Source: Alteromonas portus
GTDB taxonomy: Bacteria > Pseudomonadota > Gammaproteobacteria > Enterobacterales > Alteromonadaceae
DNA length: 64,000 nucleotides
Reading direction: 5' to 3'
Assembly (NCBI RefSeq): GCF_005117025.1
Contig: NZ_SWCO01000002.1
Span: 124,001-188,000 of the forward strand
Shown here: positions 9,881-19,177 of the stretch, one piece after another
How positions within the stretch are numbered: position 1 is the stretch's first letter
Layout: each line of letters opens with the position of its first letter
Notes under the pieces: model-generated
The model's database searches: none
What the model was told of the DNA's origin: nothing
The model's input: only the letters and a program-made list of their open reading frames with translations
Translations under genes and position numbers: made by a program

Positions 9881-10224
9881 GGTAATTTATTCCGTACTAC
9901 ATAGTTGTTTGTAAATGAACGACGCTGTTTAACTCAGTGTCATTAAGAGCGCTAATATGCCGGACTAATGAAAGTTGAAAAATGTCATAGCCCTAAAAGA
10001 CAGTGCGCTTCTACAATCTGTTTTCTAATGTGCTACATCATACAAGCAGTTGATACGTTGATAAACTCACTTACGATGATTTTTGATAGCAAACCTTCCA
10101 ACGCAGAAAGCTTGATAAACGAAAAGGACTTGTAGGCCTGTGTAATAGATTTTTTGCCGTGACCTGTGTGCTATTTCAACCCACATTCGACCATTTAAAG
10201 GCTAGAAGTTACTACTAGAAGGCA
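9881..10224. other. 344-base gap without a recognisable gene
   Basis: This gap lies between the ArsC-like gene start and the end of the EIIA-like gene. It must hold the promoter of the yffB-dapE-M15 operon. I see no convincing ORF, RNA gene, long inverted repeat or strong terminator in it. Confidence 0.5.
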
Positions 10225-10725
10225 CTAAAGATACAGCGTGAGCAACGTATCTTCACCGGCTTCCACATACTTCTGATGCGTTGGTAGCACACCTGTCAGC
10301 GCTTTAGCATTGAGCAAAGTCATTAAACAGGTATTGCTCACACCGCGCTGTTTAAGCCATGCGGCATTTACGGTAAAAAGTACTTGTTTTAAAGTAATTT
10401 TATCGCCGCGTTTCAGTGAGCAGACGAATTGTGCGCCGTGTAGGTGGCTAGTGTCACCACCATATTTAATTTTACACTTAAGGCCTGCAGTAGACTGTAT
10501 GTCGATAGCGTAATCTAGCGGTGAAACGCTAAGCACGGTGCCCGCAAAGGGTGAAACTACAGTATTCGATGTAGAGCTTACGGCGGCACCTGGCCCCATG
10601 TGGCCCCCTTTGAAAAAAGGTTCATCAACGTGTGAAAGGGGGATAACTTGCCCAGAAAAAGGGCTTAAGGTAACAAACTGCTTGGTAAAATTGTCTGGCG
10701 CGTACTGTAGCTGTTTATTGTTCAC
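10225..10725 (-). CDS. EIIA-Glc-like domain protein lacking both active histidines
   Basis: A 166-residue protein with the beta-sandwich pattern of glucose-type PTS EIIA: SPFSGQVIPLSHVDEPFF, GPGAAVSSTSNTVVSPFAGTVLSV, DYAIDIQSTAG and IKYGGDTSHLHGAQF. In EIIA-Glc the last two segments carry the accessory and phosphorylated histidines (NHAIGI and LIHIGID). Here these positions are Y72 and K87. The protein therefore cannot take part in the normal phosphotransfer and more likely has a binding or regulatory role. It is the second gene of a pair with the ACT-domain gene (3-base gap). No PTS permease genes are nearby. Confidence 0.75.
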   Translation of the reverse strand: MNNKQLQYAPDNFTKQFVTLSPFSGQVIPLSHVDEPFFKGGHMGPGAAVSSTSNTVVSPFAGTVLSVSPLDYAIDIQSTAGLKCKIKYGGDTSHLHGAQFVCSLKRGDKITLKQVLFTVNAAWLKQRGVSNTCLMTLLNAKALTGVLPTHQKYVEAGEDTLLTLYL

Positions 10726-10728
10726 TGA

Positions 10729-11118
10729 TTAAACGTCCTCGTTTACCGAATAGCCTGCTTTTTTGAGTGCGCTTACTGCATCTTTTAACTTGTTATCTTT
10801 AACTAAGAAGAAATCGGTATCGAAGGTTGATACCACGAATATGGCCACCTTCGCTGACGCTAACACTTCTCCAATTTGCGCCATGATCCCTACCATAGAT
10901 AAATGTAAAGGCCCTAACAGTTCAAGTGCTCTCCATCCCTCATCGCTATCTAATGAAGGTACGTCTACCGAGTCTGGCACAACAATAGATAATTCATCCT
11001 CTGTTTTGCCTAAGAAAAAAAGAGGGCTGTTAAGCACAGAAGAGGGGATATTGGTTTCAGGATCCAAGCTGTGAATTGTAAACAAAGATTCTCTGACTAA
11101 AAGTGTTTGTTTGGGCAT
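10729..11118 (-). CDS. ACT-domain protein
   Basis: A 129-residue protein with an ACT-like C-terminal half: LHLSMVGIMAQIGEVLASAKVAIFVVSTFDTDFFLVKDNKLKDAVSALKKAGY gives the beta-alpha-beta-beta-alpha pattern with the strand VSTFDTDFFLV typical of the ACT_7 (aspartokinase-like/CASTOR-type) group. Such domains usually sense amino acids. The N-terminal half resembles the companion domain of the same family. It is the first gene of a two-gene unit with the EIIA-like protein. Its ligand is unknown. Confidence 0.75.
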   Translation of the reverse strand: MPKQTLLVRESLFTIHSLDPETNIPSSVLNSPLFFLGKTEDELSIVVPDSVDVPSLDSDEGWRALELLGPLHLSMVGIMAQIGEVLASAKVAIFVVSTFDTDFFLVKDNKLKDAVSALKKAGYSVNEDV

Positions 11119-11668
11119 GAGAAACCGAAAAAAAGATAACTTCGAAGATATTCACATTAAACCACTAACTGTGATTAAGTGCTACGTGTTATCCACTTAA
11201 TCTGTGGATAAGTTTGTTGAGTAGTTTGGGGCTTTGTTGTAAGTTGTTGTAAATAAAGAAATAAATAAACTGTACAAACAATGTTCAGTGGATAACATTC
11301 TCAAATTCACAAGCATTTTCCACAGGCCATGTCTACAACTAAAATAAAAAATGTTTAGTTATTTTGCAATTTCTTAGCTTGACAACCATGCCTTTTTTCA
11401 GAAATTTGCGCATTTCTAAAACCTTAGATTCAAATGATCGAACACACTTCGCTTATTGCTTTTACACCATGAGTAAATTGAAATGATCTATTAGTTAACA
11501 AAAACTTTGTAAGGTATTACTGTTAAATGTAAACGCTTTTGCTATCACGTTTTGTTTATTATGGTGATGGGTCATTGCGCCTATCGTGTGTTTACCTTAC
11601 TGGGTATGTGAGCATTAACCAGCACTTAACGTGCGCAAATGTCCCAACCAACAACAGAGGGAAAGACA
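11119..11668. other. 550-base AT-rich gap with DnaA-box-like cluster
   Basis: This is the longest non-coding stretch in the window. It lies between divergent genes and is rich in A and T. It carries four sequences equal or close to the DnaA box (TTATCCACA), listed separately, and A/T-rich runs between them. No ORF with a credible ribosome binding site was found inside it. It must also hold the promoters of the ACT/EIIA-like pair and of the VOC gene. Confidence 0.6.
11189..11324. promoter_or_regulatory. cluster of four DnaA-box-like sites
   Basis: TTATCCACT at 11189-11197 (plus), the exact consensus TTATCCACA at 11203-11211 (minus, 5 bases away and inverted), TTATCCACT at 11287-11295 (minus) and TTTTCCACA at 11316-11324 (plus). 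Between the pairs lies a roughly 75-base A/T-rich stretch. Four sites in 136 bases is far above chance. I cannot tell whether this is an accessory DnaA-binding locus (datA/DARS-like), a DnaA-regulated promoter or an origin. Confidence 0.6.
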
Positions 11669-12034
11669 ATGTCAGATTCTTCATGGTGCGATATTACGGT
11701 AGAAAATGCAGACGAACTTGTCAGCTTTTATGAAGCGGTGATGAACTGGAAGAAAGAGCCCATTGATATGGGCGGCTACAATGATTATGTGATGATGAAA
11801 ACCGATGGTACGCCTGTGGGCGGGATTTGTCATAAGCAGGGAGTAAATGCGCAGTACCCAAGTGGATGGATAAATTACTTTACTGTAGAAAACCTAGATG
11901 CAGCGTTGAAAGAAGTTACCGCAAGAGGTGGAAAACAGGCGGGTGATATACGTCATCACGGGAAAGACAGCTTCTGCGTGATTGTTGATCCAAGTGGTGC
12001 AGCTTGCGCGCTTTATGAAAAAGGTCAAGGCTAA
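11669..12034 (+). CDS. VOC (glyoxalase-fold) family protein
   Basis: A 121-residue vicinal-oxygen-chelate protein. MSDSSWCDITVENADELVSFYEAVMNW, then GGYNDYVMMKTDGTPVGGICHKQG, and VENLDAALKEVTARGGKQAGDIRHHGKDSFCVIVDPSGAACALYE give the two beta-alpha-beta-beta-beta modules of the fold. Function within the superfamily cannot be assigned. Of two in-frame ATGs I chose the second: GAGGG lies 8 bases before it, while the one 30 bases upstream has no ribosome binding site. Confidence 0.82.
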   Translation: MSDSSWCDITVENADELVSFYEAVMNWKKEPIDMGGYNDYVMMKTDGTPVGGICHKQGVNAQYPSGWINYFTVENLDAALKEVTARGGKQAGDIRHHGKDSFCVIVDPSGAACALYEKGQG

Positions 12035-12067
12035 GTCGGTAATTCAAATTTTCAGGGCATTCAATAA

Positions 12068-12102
12068 AAAAGGCAGCGTGTCGTTCATACTCACTGCCTT
12101 TT
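12068..12102. terminator. bidirectional terminator between VOC gene and hpd
   Basis: AAAAGGCAG pairs with CTGCCTTTT around a 17-base loop that can partly pair further. The A and T tracts suit both directions, ending the VOC gene (plus) and hpd (minus). Confidence 0.75.
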
Positions 12103-12143
12103 GTTATCATTTAAATTAAGATGGCGTATGTAGTATGCCGCGG

Positions 12144-13217
12144 TTACTTATTCAATACGCCGCGATTAACCTGATCCCGTTCAATCGACTCAAACAGTGC
12201 CTTGAAGTTACCCTCGCCAAAACCTTCGTCTTGTTTGCGCTGAATAAATTCAAAGAACACCGGGCCAAACACGGTTTCAGAGAAAATTTGAAGCAATAGG
12301 CGAGGCTCACCATTTTCCGTTGTGCCGTCCAATAGAATGCCGCGCTTTTGCAGCTCATCCACGTTTTCGCCGTGCCCTGGAAGACGCTCTTCAAGCATGT
12401 CGTAGTAGGTGTTTGGTGGAGGTGTCATAAACTTCATGCCTTTTGCTTTAAGCTTATCTAAACACGCCACTAGGTCGTCGCAGGCAAAGGCGATATGCTG
12501 GATCCCTTCACCATTGTATTTCATTAAGAACTCTTCAATTTGGCCACCACCGCCAACCGCCTCTTCATTTAACGGTATGCGAATTTTACCGTCTGGCGCC
12601 GTCATCGCTTTTGATAATAGGCCGGTGTATTCACCTTTAATATCGAAGTAGCGAATTTCTTTGAAGTTAAATAGCTTCTCGTAGAATCCTGCCCAAAAAT
12701 TCATGCGGCCTCGGTATACATTGTGGGTAAGATGATCAAGCGTGTGAAAACCACATCCTTCAGGATGGCGATCAACGCCTTCAATCCAATTGAAGTCAAT
12801 ATCGTAAATGGTGTTTTCACCTTCATAGCGGTCGATTAGGTACAACATTGCGCCACCAATACCTTTAATGGCAGGAAGCTTTAGCTCCATTGGACCTGTG
12901 TAGGTATCCATAGGCTGAGCACCGCGAGCCAGTACTTCTTTATATGCATGTTGTGAATCTTTAACTCGAAACGCCATACCGCATGCAGATGGGCCGTGTT
13001 CTTCGGCGTAATAGGCTGCATGGCATTTCTTTTCGTAGTTACTTAATAAATTAATGTCGCCTTGACGCCATAATTCCACGTCTTTTGATTTATGGCGAGC
13101 AACAAGGGTAAAACCCATAGCTTCAAAAATGGGTTCCAACATGCCTTTTTTCGGCGCAGTGAACTCTAAAAATTCAAACCCGTCTAATCCGATAGGGTTT
13201 TCAAACAAATCAGCCAT
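12144..13217 (-). CDS. hpd: 4-hydroxyphenylpyruvate dioxygenase
   Basis: A 357-residue Fe(II) dioxygenase that turns 4-hydroxyphenylpyruvate into homogentisate in tyrosine catabolism. It is a two-module VOC-fold protein. The iron ligands are visible in [18 protein letters not shown] and the C-terminal FFEFIQRK. The C-terminal lid region with [16 protein letters not shown] matches the bacterial enzyme. It is encoded about 290 bases downstream of hmgA on the same strand, apparently with its own promoter, since a hairpin lies between them. Confidence 0.96.
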   Translation of the reverse strand: MADLFENPIGLDGFEFLEFTAPKKGMLEPIFEAMGFTLVARHKSKDVELWRQGDINLLSNYEKKCHAAYYAEEHGPSACGMAFRVKDSQHAYKEVLARGAQPMDTYTGPMELKLPAIKGIGGAMLYLIDRYEGENTIYDIDFNWIEGVDRHPEGCGFHTLDHLTHNVYRGRMNFWAGFYEKLFNFKEIRYFDIKGEYTGLLSKAMTAPDGKIRIPLNEEAVGGGGQIEEFLMKYNGEGIQHIAFACDDLVACLDKLKAKGMKFMTPPPNTYYDMLEERLPGHGENVDELQKRGILLDGTTENGEPRLLLQIFSETVFGPVFFEFIQRKQDEGFGEGNFKALFESIERDQVNRGVLNK

Positions 13218-13372
13218 AGCGTTACATCCTCAACGTAAATCACATTTTATAATTGTTATCTGATTGTAATTGTGTAGTGAAAAATCAGGCAATAGGGGGC
13301 GAGTTCACGCGTTTGTGGAATGGAAAGCAAAGCTGTAACGTTATGTTTTCACCAGTGGCTATGTAAGTTAAA

Positions 13373-13394
13373 TAGGGGAATGTATATTCCCCTA
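13373..13394 (-). terminator. perfect 9-bp inverted repeat between hmgA and hpd
   Basis: TAGGGGAAT and ATTCCCCTA flank a 4-base loop, about 115 bases after the hmgA stop. On the minus strand it is followed by TTTAACTT, a weak T tract. It may end hmgA transcripts or, less likely, be an operator for hpd. Confidence 0.45.
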
Positions 13395-13508
13395 AATGTT
13401 TGAAAGTAAAAGCTATTAATCAAATATTTAAAGTGCGATTAGTGTTCAGAATTTAGTACAAGCGTTGGTCCTTGTATCATTGTGACTATTTCATTTGTAC
13501 TTAAACGT

Positions 13509-14804
13509 TCATATTTCACCATCGTAATTCTTTTTGAGGCCTTTCCAGCAGGCAAGGTAGTCTCGTTGGCGAATATCACTGTTTAATGCAAACTCAGTGG
13601 GCGCAATGGCATAGCGCGACTCAAACATAAATGCTAGCGTGTTTTCGTAACGCTGGGGTGAGAGTTCGGCATTTGATGCTTTTTCAAATACTTCAGCTTC
13701 TGGGCCATGGGGAGTCATGCAGTTGTGAAGGCTCATACCGCCTGGTACAAATCCGTGTTCTTTGGCGTCGTACATTCCTTCAATCAGTCCCATAAACTCG
13801 CTCATAACATTTCTATGGTAATACGGTGGGCGAAAAGTCTTTTCCGCCACCATCCACCTTGGTGGAAAAATAACGAAGTCGACATTTGCCGTCCCTTCCA
13901 GTTCAGATGGTGAGGTAAGTACGGTAAATATTGACGGGTCAGGGTGGTCAAAACTTACGGTGTTCATAACGTTGAAACGGGATAAGACATACTTATACGG
14001 GGCAGAGTTGCCTACCCAAGCCACTACATCAAAAGGGGAATGATCAAGCTTTGCTTCAAACAAATTTCCACAAAACTTGTTTACCACGGTGTGAGGCGTT
14101 TCATTATCTTCGAACCATGCCTTGGGGTAGCAAAAGTCGCGTTGGTTAGCATAGCCGTTAGCGCCTACAGGGCCGCGCTCTGGTAACACAAAGGGATGAC
14201 CATAGTTTTCGCAGATATATCCGCGAATTGGCCCATCAGTAGGGTTAACCGCAAAACGAACGCCACGAGGAATAACCGCAATTTCACCCACAGACAGGTT
14301 GAGTCTGCCAAATTCAGTGGTGATCAGCATGTCACCAAGCTGGGGGACAATAAGCATTTCTCCGTCTGACGAGTAGAAAACGCGGTTTTGCATATTAGCA
14401 TTGGCACTGTAGCAGTGAATGCCCATACCCACTTGAGTTTTAGCATCACCATTAGTGGCAATGGTGACAAGCGAATCTACAAAATCGACGTCTTTTTCTG
14501 GTAAGGGAACAGGGTCCCACCTAAGCACATTCGGAGGGCAATGCACATCAGACTCAGGGGCCGTTCTTATTAGGCCGTTATCAATTTTTTCAAAGTCGCC
14601 CATGGCAATGGACGGACGTAAACGGTAGGTCCAGCTTCGACGGTTATCAGCTCGTGGAGCAGTAAACGCGGTACTGCTAAATTGTTCAGCGTAAAGCTTA
14701 TAATTTACTTTCTGCGGGCTGAACTGTCCTTCAGGTAAAGCACCTGGCAGCGCCTCTGTTTCGTGCTCGTTATTAAAACCCGTTAAATACGACAAATTAT
14801 CCAT
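13509..14804 (-). CDS. hmgA: homogentisate 1,2-dioxygenase
   Basis: A 431-residue enzyme that opens the homogentisate ring to maleylacetoacetate. The C-terminal cupin core holds the iron-site residues in PPYYHRNVMSEFMGLIEG, YDAKEHGFVPGG and SLHNCMTPHGPE. I chose the ATG starting MDNLSYLTGFNNEHETE because GGAGGG sits 3-4 bases upstream and homologues begin here; the frame stays open 58 codons further upstream but without family similarity. Fumarylacetoacetase and maleylacetoacetate isomerase genes are not adjacent. A MarR-type regulator is divergently encoded. Confidence 0.96.
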   Translation of the reverse strand: MDNLSYLTGFNNEHETEALPGALPEGQFSPQKVNYKLYAEQFSSTAFTAPRADNRRSWTYRLRPSIAMGDFEKIDNGLIRTAPESDVHCPPNVLRWDPVPLPEKDVDFVDSLVTIATNGDAKTQVGMGIHCYSANANMQNRVFYSSDGEMLIVPQLGDMLITTEFGRLNLSVGEIAVIPRGVRFAVNPTDGPIRGYICENYGHPFVLPERGPVGANGYANQRDFCYPKAWFEDNETPHTVVNKFCGNLFEAKLDHSPFDVVAWVGNSAPYKYVLSRFNVMNTVSFDHPDPSIFTVLTSPSELEGTANVDFVIFPPRWMVAEKTFRPPYYHRNVMSEFMGLIEGMYDAKEHGFVPGGMSLHNCMTPHGPEAEVFEKASNAELSPQRYENTLAFMFESRYAIAPTEFALNSDIRQRDYLACWKGLKKNYDGEI

Positions 14805-15201
14805 AAACCCTCCAAAAGCGGCATTGTTAAGCGCTAGCCCCTCTGAGACTAATAAAGTAGTTACAAATGAAACTATGTGGTTTAGGCTAGAGGTAAATGA
14901 AATGTAAATCAATTTCCAGCATCGGTTAGGAGAAATGGAGCCCACGGTTATTTGGTACGCTAGCTTTACACCTTTCAAAGTAAGGCCTAAAAAAGGTTAC
15001 GCTTAGCTTGGGTTTTAAAACACAGCTATAGGCGCTGAAAATTTACGTGAAGTTAATATTGAACGCGTTTGAAGCCTCGTATTATCTGTCAGGACCATAT
15101 GGGTAATAGCATGTCAAAACCAACCGAAGCAAAAAGCGAATTTGAGAGCGATAACAGAAGTAGAAACTGCAAGAGTAGTAGCAGTAAAAAGGGCTTAGAA
15201 C
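14805..15201. other. 397-base intergenic region between hmgA and the MarR gene
   Basis: This divergent promoter region should hold control sites for hmgA and the regulator. Short imperfect inverted repeats occur, but none stands out. A 73-codon frame at 15069-15290 overlaps the regulator start and has a low-complexity serine/lysine run, so I do not call it a gene. Confidence 0.45.
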
Positions 15202-15630
15202 ATGCAACTAGAAGATATGCTTGCCTACAAGGTAGCCATGCTTGCCAGCGATTTAAGCGAGTCGCTTTCAAAGGAATATGCAGAATATGAACTTACCAAA
15301 CCAGAATGGCGCATCTTAGCCACATTAGGTGGCCGAAGTGAAAGCTCGCCAACCTCACCGCTCACCGCAAAAGACATTGCTATCGCAACACGACTAGATA
15401 AAGTACAAGTTTCGCGAGCCTTAGAGCGTTTAGTTGAACGAGATGCGATTTACAAACGTGTGAGTAGGCGTGATAAACGAGCAACACTCATTTCATTGTC
15501 AGAAGAAGGACAGCGAATCTATCGGGATTTGCTGCCTAAAATTGTGGATTGGCAAAATAAGCGTTTGCAAAATATCACTGAAGATGAGTATCTAATATTC
15601 CTAAAAGTGATAGATGCACTAAGGCCTTAA
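15202..15630 (+). CDS. MarR-family transcriptional regulator
   Basis: A 142-residue winged-helix regulator. LTKPEWRILATLGG, LTAKDIAIATRLDKVQVSRALERLVERDAIYKRVSRRDKRATLISLSEEGQRIY is the classic MarR DNA-binding region (recognition helix then wing with the RRDKR turn), framed by N- and C-terminal dimerisation helices. Being divergent from hmgA, it is the best candidate for regulating homogentisate breakdown. No strong ribosome binding site precedes the ATG; a second in-frame ATG lies five codons later. Confidence 0.85.
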   Translation: MQLEDMLAYKVAMLASDLSESLSKEYAEYELTKPEWRILATLGGRSESSPTSPLTAKDIAIATRLDKVQVSRALERLVERDAIYKRVSRRDKRATLISLSEEGQRIYRDLLPKIVDWQNKRLQNITEDEYLIFLKVIDALRP

Positions 15631-15837
15631 AATTCGGGTGAAGTCGTTGTTCAGTCTGGTCTGAGCAGATGTAAGGACATTGTCAAAAAGGTTACTTTCG
15701 CGTCTTCAACTGTTAAATTCCCACGAACTAATCAAATGGGGACGTTATTGTCTTAATTAGTCATAACGTGTTCCCCTTAAATATCGAAAAGGCGCTTTTA
15801 TCTAGTACTTCTATTAAGCGCTTAGCGAGGACATTGA

Positions 15838-16914
15838 GTGGCACCCTTAGACATATACGCAGGTATAAAAGCACGTGAAACCATAGTGAAGAACGGGTTT
15901 TCGCCCGAGTTGTTTAGTTATTTCTTGGGAGCGTCCGGCGGCCCCAAATGGTTTTCACTGGCTGGTTTAGACCGCGTACTATTTCCAGAATGGTTTGCCA
16001 ATGTTGAGCATCAAATACACGTAATCGGCTCATCAGCGGGAGCGTTTCGTACCATTTGCGCAGTTCAAAACGACCCACTTGCAGCTATAAATCGTTTAGC
16101 TACCTCTTATTCACAAACAACTTATAGTAGTGATAAGCCTACGCCTAGAGAAATTACTGCTAAAGCTGAAGATTTGCTGAAAGAAATGGTGGATGACGCA
16201 GGCAAAGAAGAAGTGCTGTCGAATTCGCGCTTTAAAGCGCACCTGATTGTTGCTAAATGTTTGGGCGCTACTCGGTTCGAAAGTAAATTCAGGCAACTTT
16301 CCGGCTTGGCTATGAGTGCAGCGGCCAATACAGTAAACAGAAAACACCTTTCTCGTTTATATACGCGCTATGTGTTTTCAACGCCTAATACGGAGTTCGC
16401 GATAAAAGATCCGTATCAACTGCCTACTCAGTACCACACGTTAACCCACGGAAATATTCATACCGCGCTGCTAGCGTCTGGTTCTATTCCTGTGGTTATA
16501 GAGGGTGTACAGCAAATTGAAGGCGCGCCAGCCGGTATGTATCGAGATGGTGGTATTATTGACTATCACTTTGATTTGTCCTTTGGGCCAGATGATGGCT
16601 TAGTGTTGTACCCCCATTTTTACGATAAGCCCATACCAGGCTGGTTTGATAAGGGCCTGAAGGGCAGGGTGCCCCATCGCTCAAGTTACGATAACGTTGT
16701 AATGCTGGTGCCTTCCGCATCCTTTGTGGCGAACTTGCCTTACAGCAAAATTCCCGACAGGAAAGACTTTGAGGTGCTCGATGCAGATACGCGCATCAAA
16801 TACTGGCAAACGGTATTGAAAGAAACCGACCGGCTGGGCGAATATTTTATGCGCGCTGTTAGCGATGGAACCTTAGTGGACGCTATCAAGCCGCTTCCAT
16901 TTAAAATGATGTAA
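15838..16914 (+). CDS. patatin-like phospholipase
   Basis: A 358-residue patatin-family acyl hydrolase. The oxyanion-hole loop is GASGGPKW, the nucleophile elbow is GSSAG and the dyad aspartate is in YRDGGIIDYHFD. Members hydrolyse lipid ester bonds with a Ser-Asp dyad. No signal peptide is visible, so action is probably cytoplasmic or at the inner membrane face. The GTG start is supported by GCGAGGA 6 bases upstream. The natural substrate is unknown. Confidence 0.82.
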   Translation: MAPLDIYAGIKARETIVKNGFSPELFSYFLGASGGPKWFSLAGLDRVLFPEWFANVEHQIHVIGSSAGAFRTICAVQNDPLAAINRLATSYSQTTYSSDKPTPREITAKAEDLLKEMVDDAGKEEVLSNSRFKAHLIVAKCLGATRFESKFRQLSGLAMSAAANTVNRKHLSRLYTRYVFSTPNTEFAIKDPYQLPTQYHTLTHGNIHTALLASGSIPVVIEGVQQIEGAPAGMYRDGGIIDYHFDLSFGPDDGLVLYPHFYDKPIPGWFDKGLKGRVPHRSSYDNVVMLVPSASFVANLPYSKIPDRKDFEVLDADTRIKYWQTVLKETDRLGEYFMRAVSDGTLVDAIKPLPFKMM

Positions 16915-17072
16915 GCTAATCGATATTGATGAAGAAAGGGCCTAACTGCTGTCAAATTAGTCACTTGAATCGTAATTTGATAAGTTTTTCTTGCAGCTAG
17001 CGCCCGCGCTAAGTATTATACGCGCCGTTGTGTGGCATTCGCCTACCTTTCAGGTGCAACATAAAATAATAT

Positions 17073-17149
<77 letters not shown>

Positions 17150-17354
17150 TCTACATCCAATCAGATTTCACCTTTTGTAGAATCCTATTTCCGTTATTTG
17201 CGCGGTATGGTGTACGTACGCTGCCTAAATTTTCAACCGGTATCGAGTATAGCCTCTTATTAGACCATCCAACTGCCGGTTTTAGACTACACTGAAATAG
17301 TGTTGATAATTTTTATCGAGCGCTAAGTACTTAAATAGAAGTTACGGGAGTACA

Positions 17355-19082
17355 ATGAGCCTAAAGAGATACCAAGAGCCCCTGTTGTTTGCACAACATG
17401 GTGCTGCCGAAAGGCGGTTCCTAGAGCTTATTAGTGCGTTACCAAAAGTATCGGTTCAAGGATACGATAAGCACCGAAACGTGATCTATTGGAATAAATC
17501 AAGTACAGATATTTATGGCTATAGCGAGAGCGAGGCACTTGGCCGAAAGCTTGAAGACCTCATAATTCCTAACTTTATGAGAGATGACGTCGTTAAATTC
17601 CATCAGCGCTGGATTGAATTTGACGAACCTATCCCTTCAGATGAACTAGTGTTGAAGAAAAAAGGGGGGCAACCTGTTCACGTTTTTTCTTCTCATGTGA
17701 TGTTAAAACAAGGTACTGATTCGCCAGAGATGTACTGCGTTGATATTGACTTAACCGAACAGCACGAGATACGCCAAGAACTGGAGCGAATGGCGTCAAC
17801 TGACCTACTCACAAATCTACCGAATAGGCGCGCATTAGAACAATGCTTAACCTCTGTCATCGACAATGCGAAATCATCTAACACAGGTTTTGGGCTATTT
17901 TTTATCGACCTCGACATGTTTAAAGAGGTTAACGATACCTTAGGGCATACTTGGGGTGATGAACTACTTAAATCGGTTGCTAAGCGCTTGTCAGGCTGTA
18001 TTGATAGCACTAATGGCGTACTTGCTCGGTTTGGTGGCGATGAGTTCGTTTATTTAGCGAATGAAGTCACCTGCGAAAATAGATGTGAGGAAATCGCAAA
18101 AACCTTGTCTGCCTGCTTTATAGATAGCTTTGCGTTAAGTACAGAAAATGTTCACATTACCTCTAGTATCGGGATCAGTATGTATCCTCGTGACGGTGAT
18201 GTTATTGACGACCTTTTAAAGCATGCTGACGCTGCAATGTACCAGGCGAAAGCCGAAGGCCGTAATCGATACCACTTTTTCACTAATACGTTAAGTCATC
18301 GACTTCGCGAACAAAGACGTATTGCTGCTAATTTGCGTGAATCGCTGAGAAATGATGAATTCGAACTTTTATTCCAACCCCAGATCGATGTAAAAACTGG
18401 CAAATTTGCTTCCTGTGAAGCTTTGCTTAGATGGTGTCCTGAAGATAAAACAAAGGCAGTGACGCCCGATATTTTCATACCTATCGCTGAACGCGGTGAG
18501 CTTATTGGCGATTTAGGAAATTGGGTATTAAAAAAAGCATGTCAGCAGGCCCAGGCATGGAAGGAAAAAGGTATTGAAATTCGAATCGATATAAATGTGT
18601 CGGGTAAAGAGTTAGAGAAAAGCTCATATTTTGATAGCCTGACTGCATATCGAGCGGAATATGCTTTATCACCGGAAGATATAGGGTTAGAGCTTACCGA
18701 GAACGTGCTTATTAAATCAGACAGCACTATTCTAGACGGCCTGAAAGCACAACGAGATCTTGGAGTGGAAATCTCCATTGACGATTTTGGTACAGGCTAC
18801 TCTTCGCTCAGCTATTTGAAACATTTTCCGGTAACGCATTTAAAAATCGACCGTTCTTTTCTTGATGGCGCACCAGAAAATGATTTTGATAGTGCATTAA
18901 TGGAGGCCATTGTTAACGTAGGCCATAAATTAAATTTGAAGATTGTTGTGGAAGGGGTGGAAACCGAGAGTCAGTCTGACTATTGCAAATCACTAAACGT
19001 AGAGTTTGTACAAGGCTATCTATTCTCGAGGCCAATAAGCGCAGACGCCATAGAGGCCTTGTACATAGAACAAAGCAAGTAA
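17355..19082 (+). CDS. PAS-GGDEF-EAL bifunctional c-di-GMP enzyme
   Basis: A 575-residue cytoplasmic protein. A PAS domain occupies about residues 25-140 (VQGYDKHRNVIYWNKSSTDIYGYSESEALG). A GGDEF domain follows with an intact ARFGGDEF; the RxxD inhibitory site is replaced (STNG), so product inhibition is unlikely. The EAL domain has CEALLRW, VNVSG, LELTE, DDFGTGYSS, LKIDRSF and VVEGVE, so phosphodiesterase activity is expected. No membrane segment is seen. The gene ends near a convergent LapD-like gene. The PAS ligand is unknown. Confidence 0.9.
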   Translation: MSLKRYQEPLLFAQHGAAERRFLELISALPKVSVQGYDKHRNVIYWNKSSTDIYGYSESEALGRKLEDLIIPNFMRDDVVKFHQRWIEFDEPIPSDELVLKKKGGQPVHVFSSHVMLKQGTDSPEMYCVDIDLTEQHEIRQELERMASTDLLTNLPNRRALEQCLTSVIDNAKSSNTGFGLFFIDLDMFKEVNDTLGHTWGDELLKSVAKRLSGCIDSTNGVLARFGGDEFVYLANEVTCENRCEEIAKTLSACFIDSFALSTENVHITSSIGISMYPRDGDVIDDLLKHADAAMYQAKAEGRNRYHFFTNTLSHRLREQRRIAANLRESLRNDEFELLFQPQIDVKTGKFASCEALLRWCPEDKTKAVTPDIFIPIAERGELIGDLGNWVLKKACQQAQAWKEKGIEIRIDINVSGKELEKSSYFDSLTAYRAEYALSPEDIGLELTENVLIKSDSTILDGLKAQRDLGVEISIDDFGTGYSSLSYLKHFPVTHLKIDRSFLDGAPENDFDSALMEAIVNVGHKLNLKIVVEGVETESQSDYCKSLNVEFVQGYLFSRPISADAIEALYIEQSK

Positions 19083-19177
19083 GTGTAAAAGCCACTTAGT
19101 ATGTACTCTGACATTTAGCTTAGGTAGTCGATATTAATGCGTGATAAACGTTTACCAACTACCCAACAAATGACCTG

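Noticed and set aside
10225..10725. Functional glucose PTS EIIA (crr)
   Set aside because: Both active histidines are replaced, and no HPr, EI or permease gene is adjacent.
11119..11668. Chromosomal replication origin
   Set aside because: DnaA-like boxes are present, but none of dnaA, mnmG, mioC or dnaN is adjacent and the number and spacing of boxes is below a usual oriC. I kept only the weaker claim of a DnaA-box cluster.
15069..15290. Open frame of 73 codons before the MarR gene
   Set aside because: It overlaps the MarR gene in another frame; the sequence is low complexity and resembles no family.
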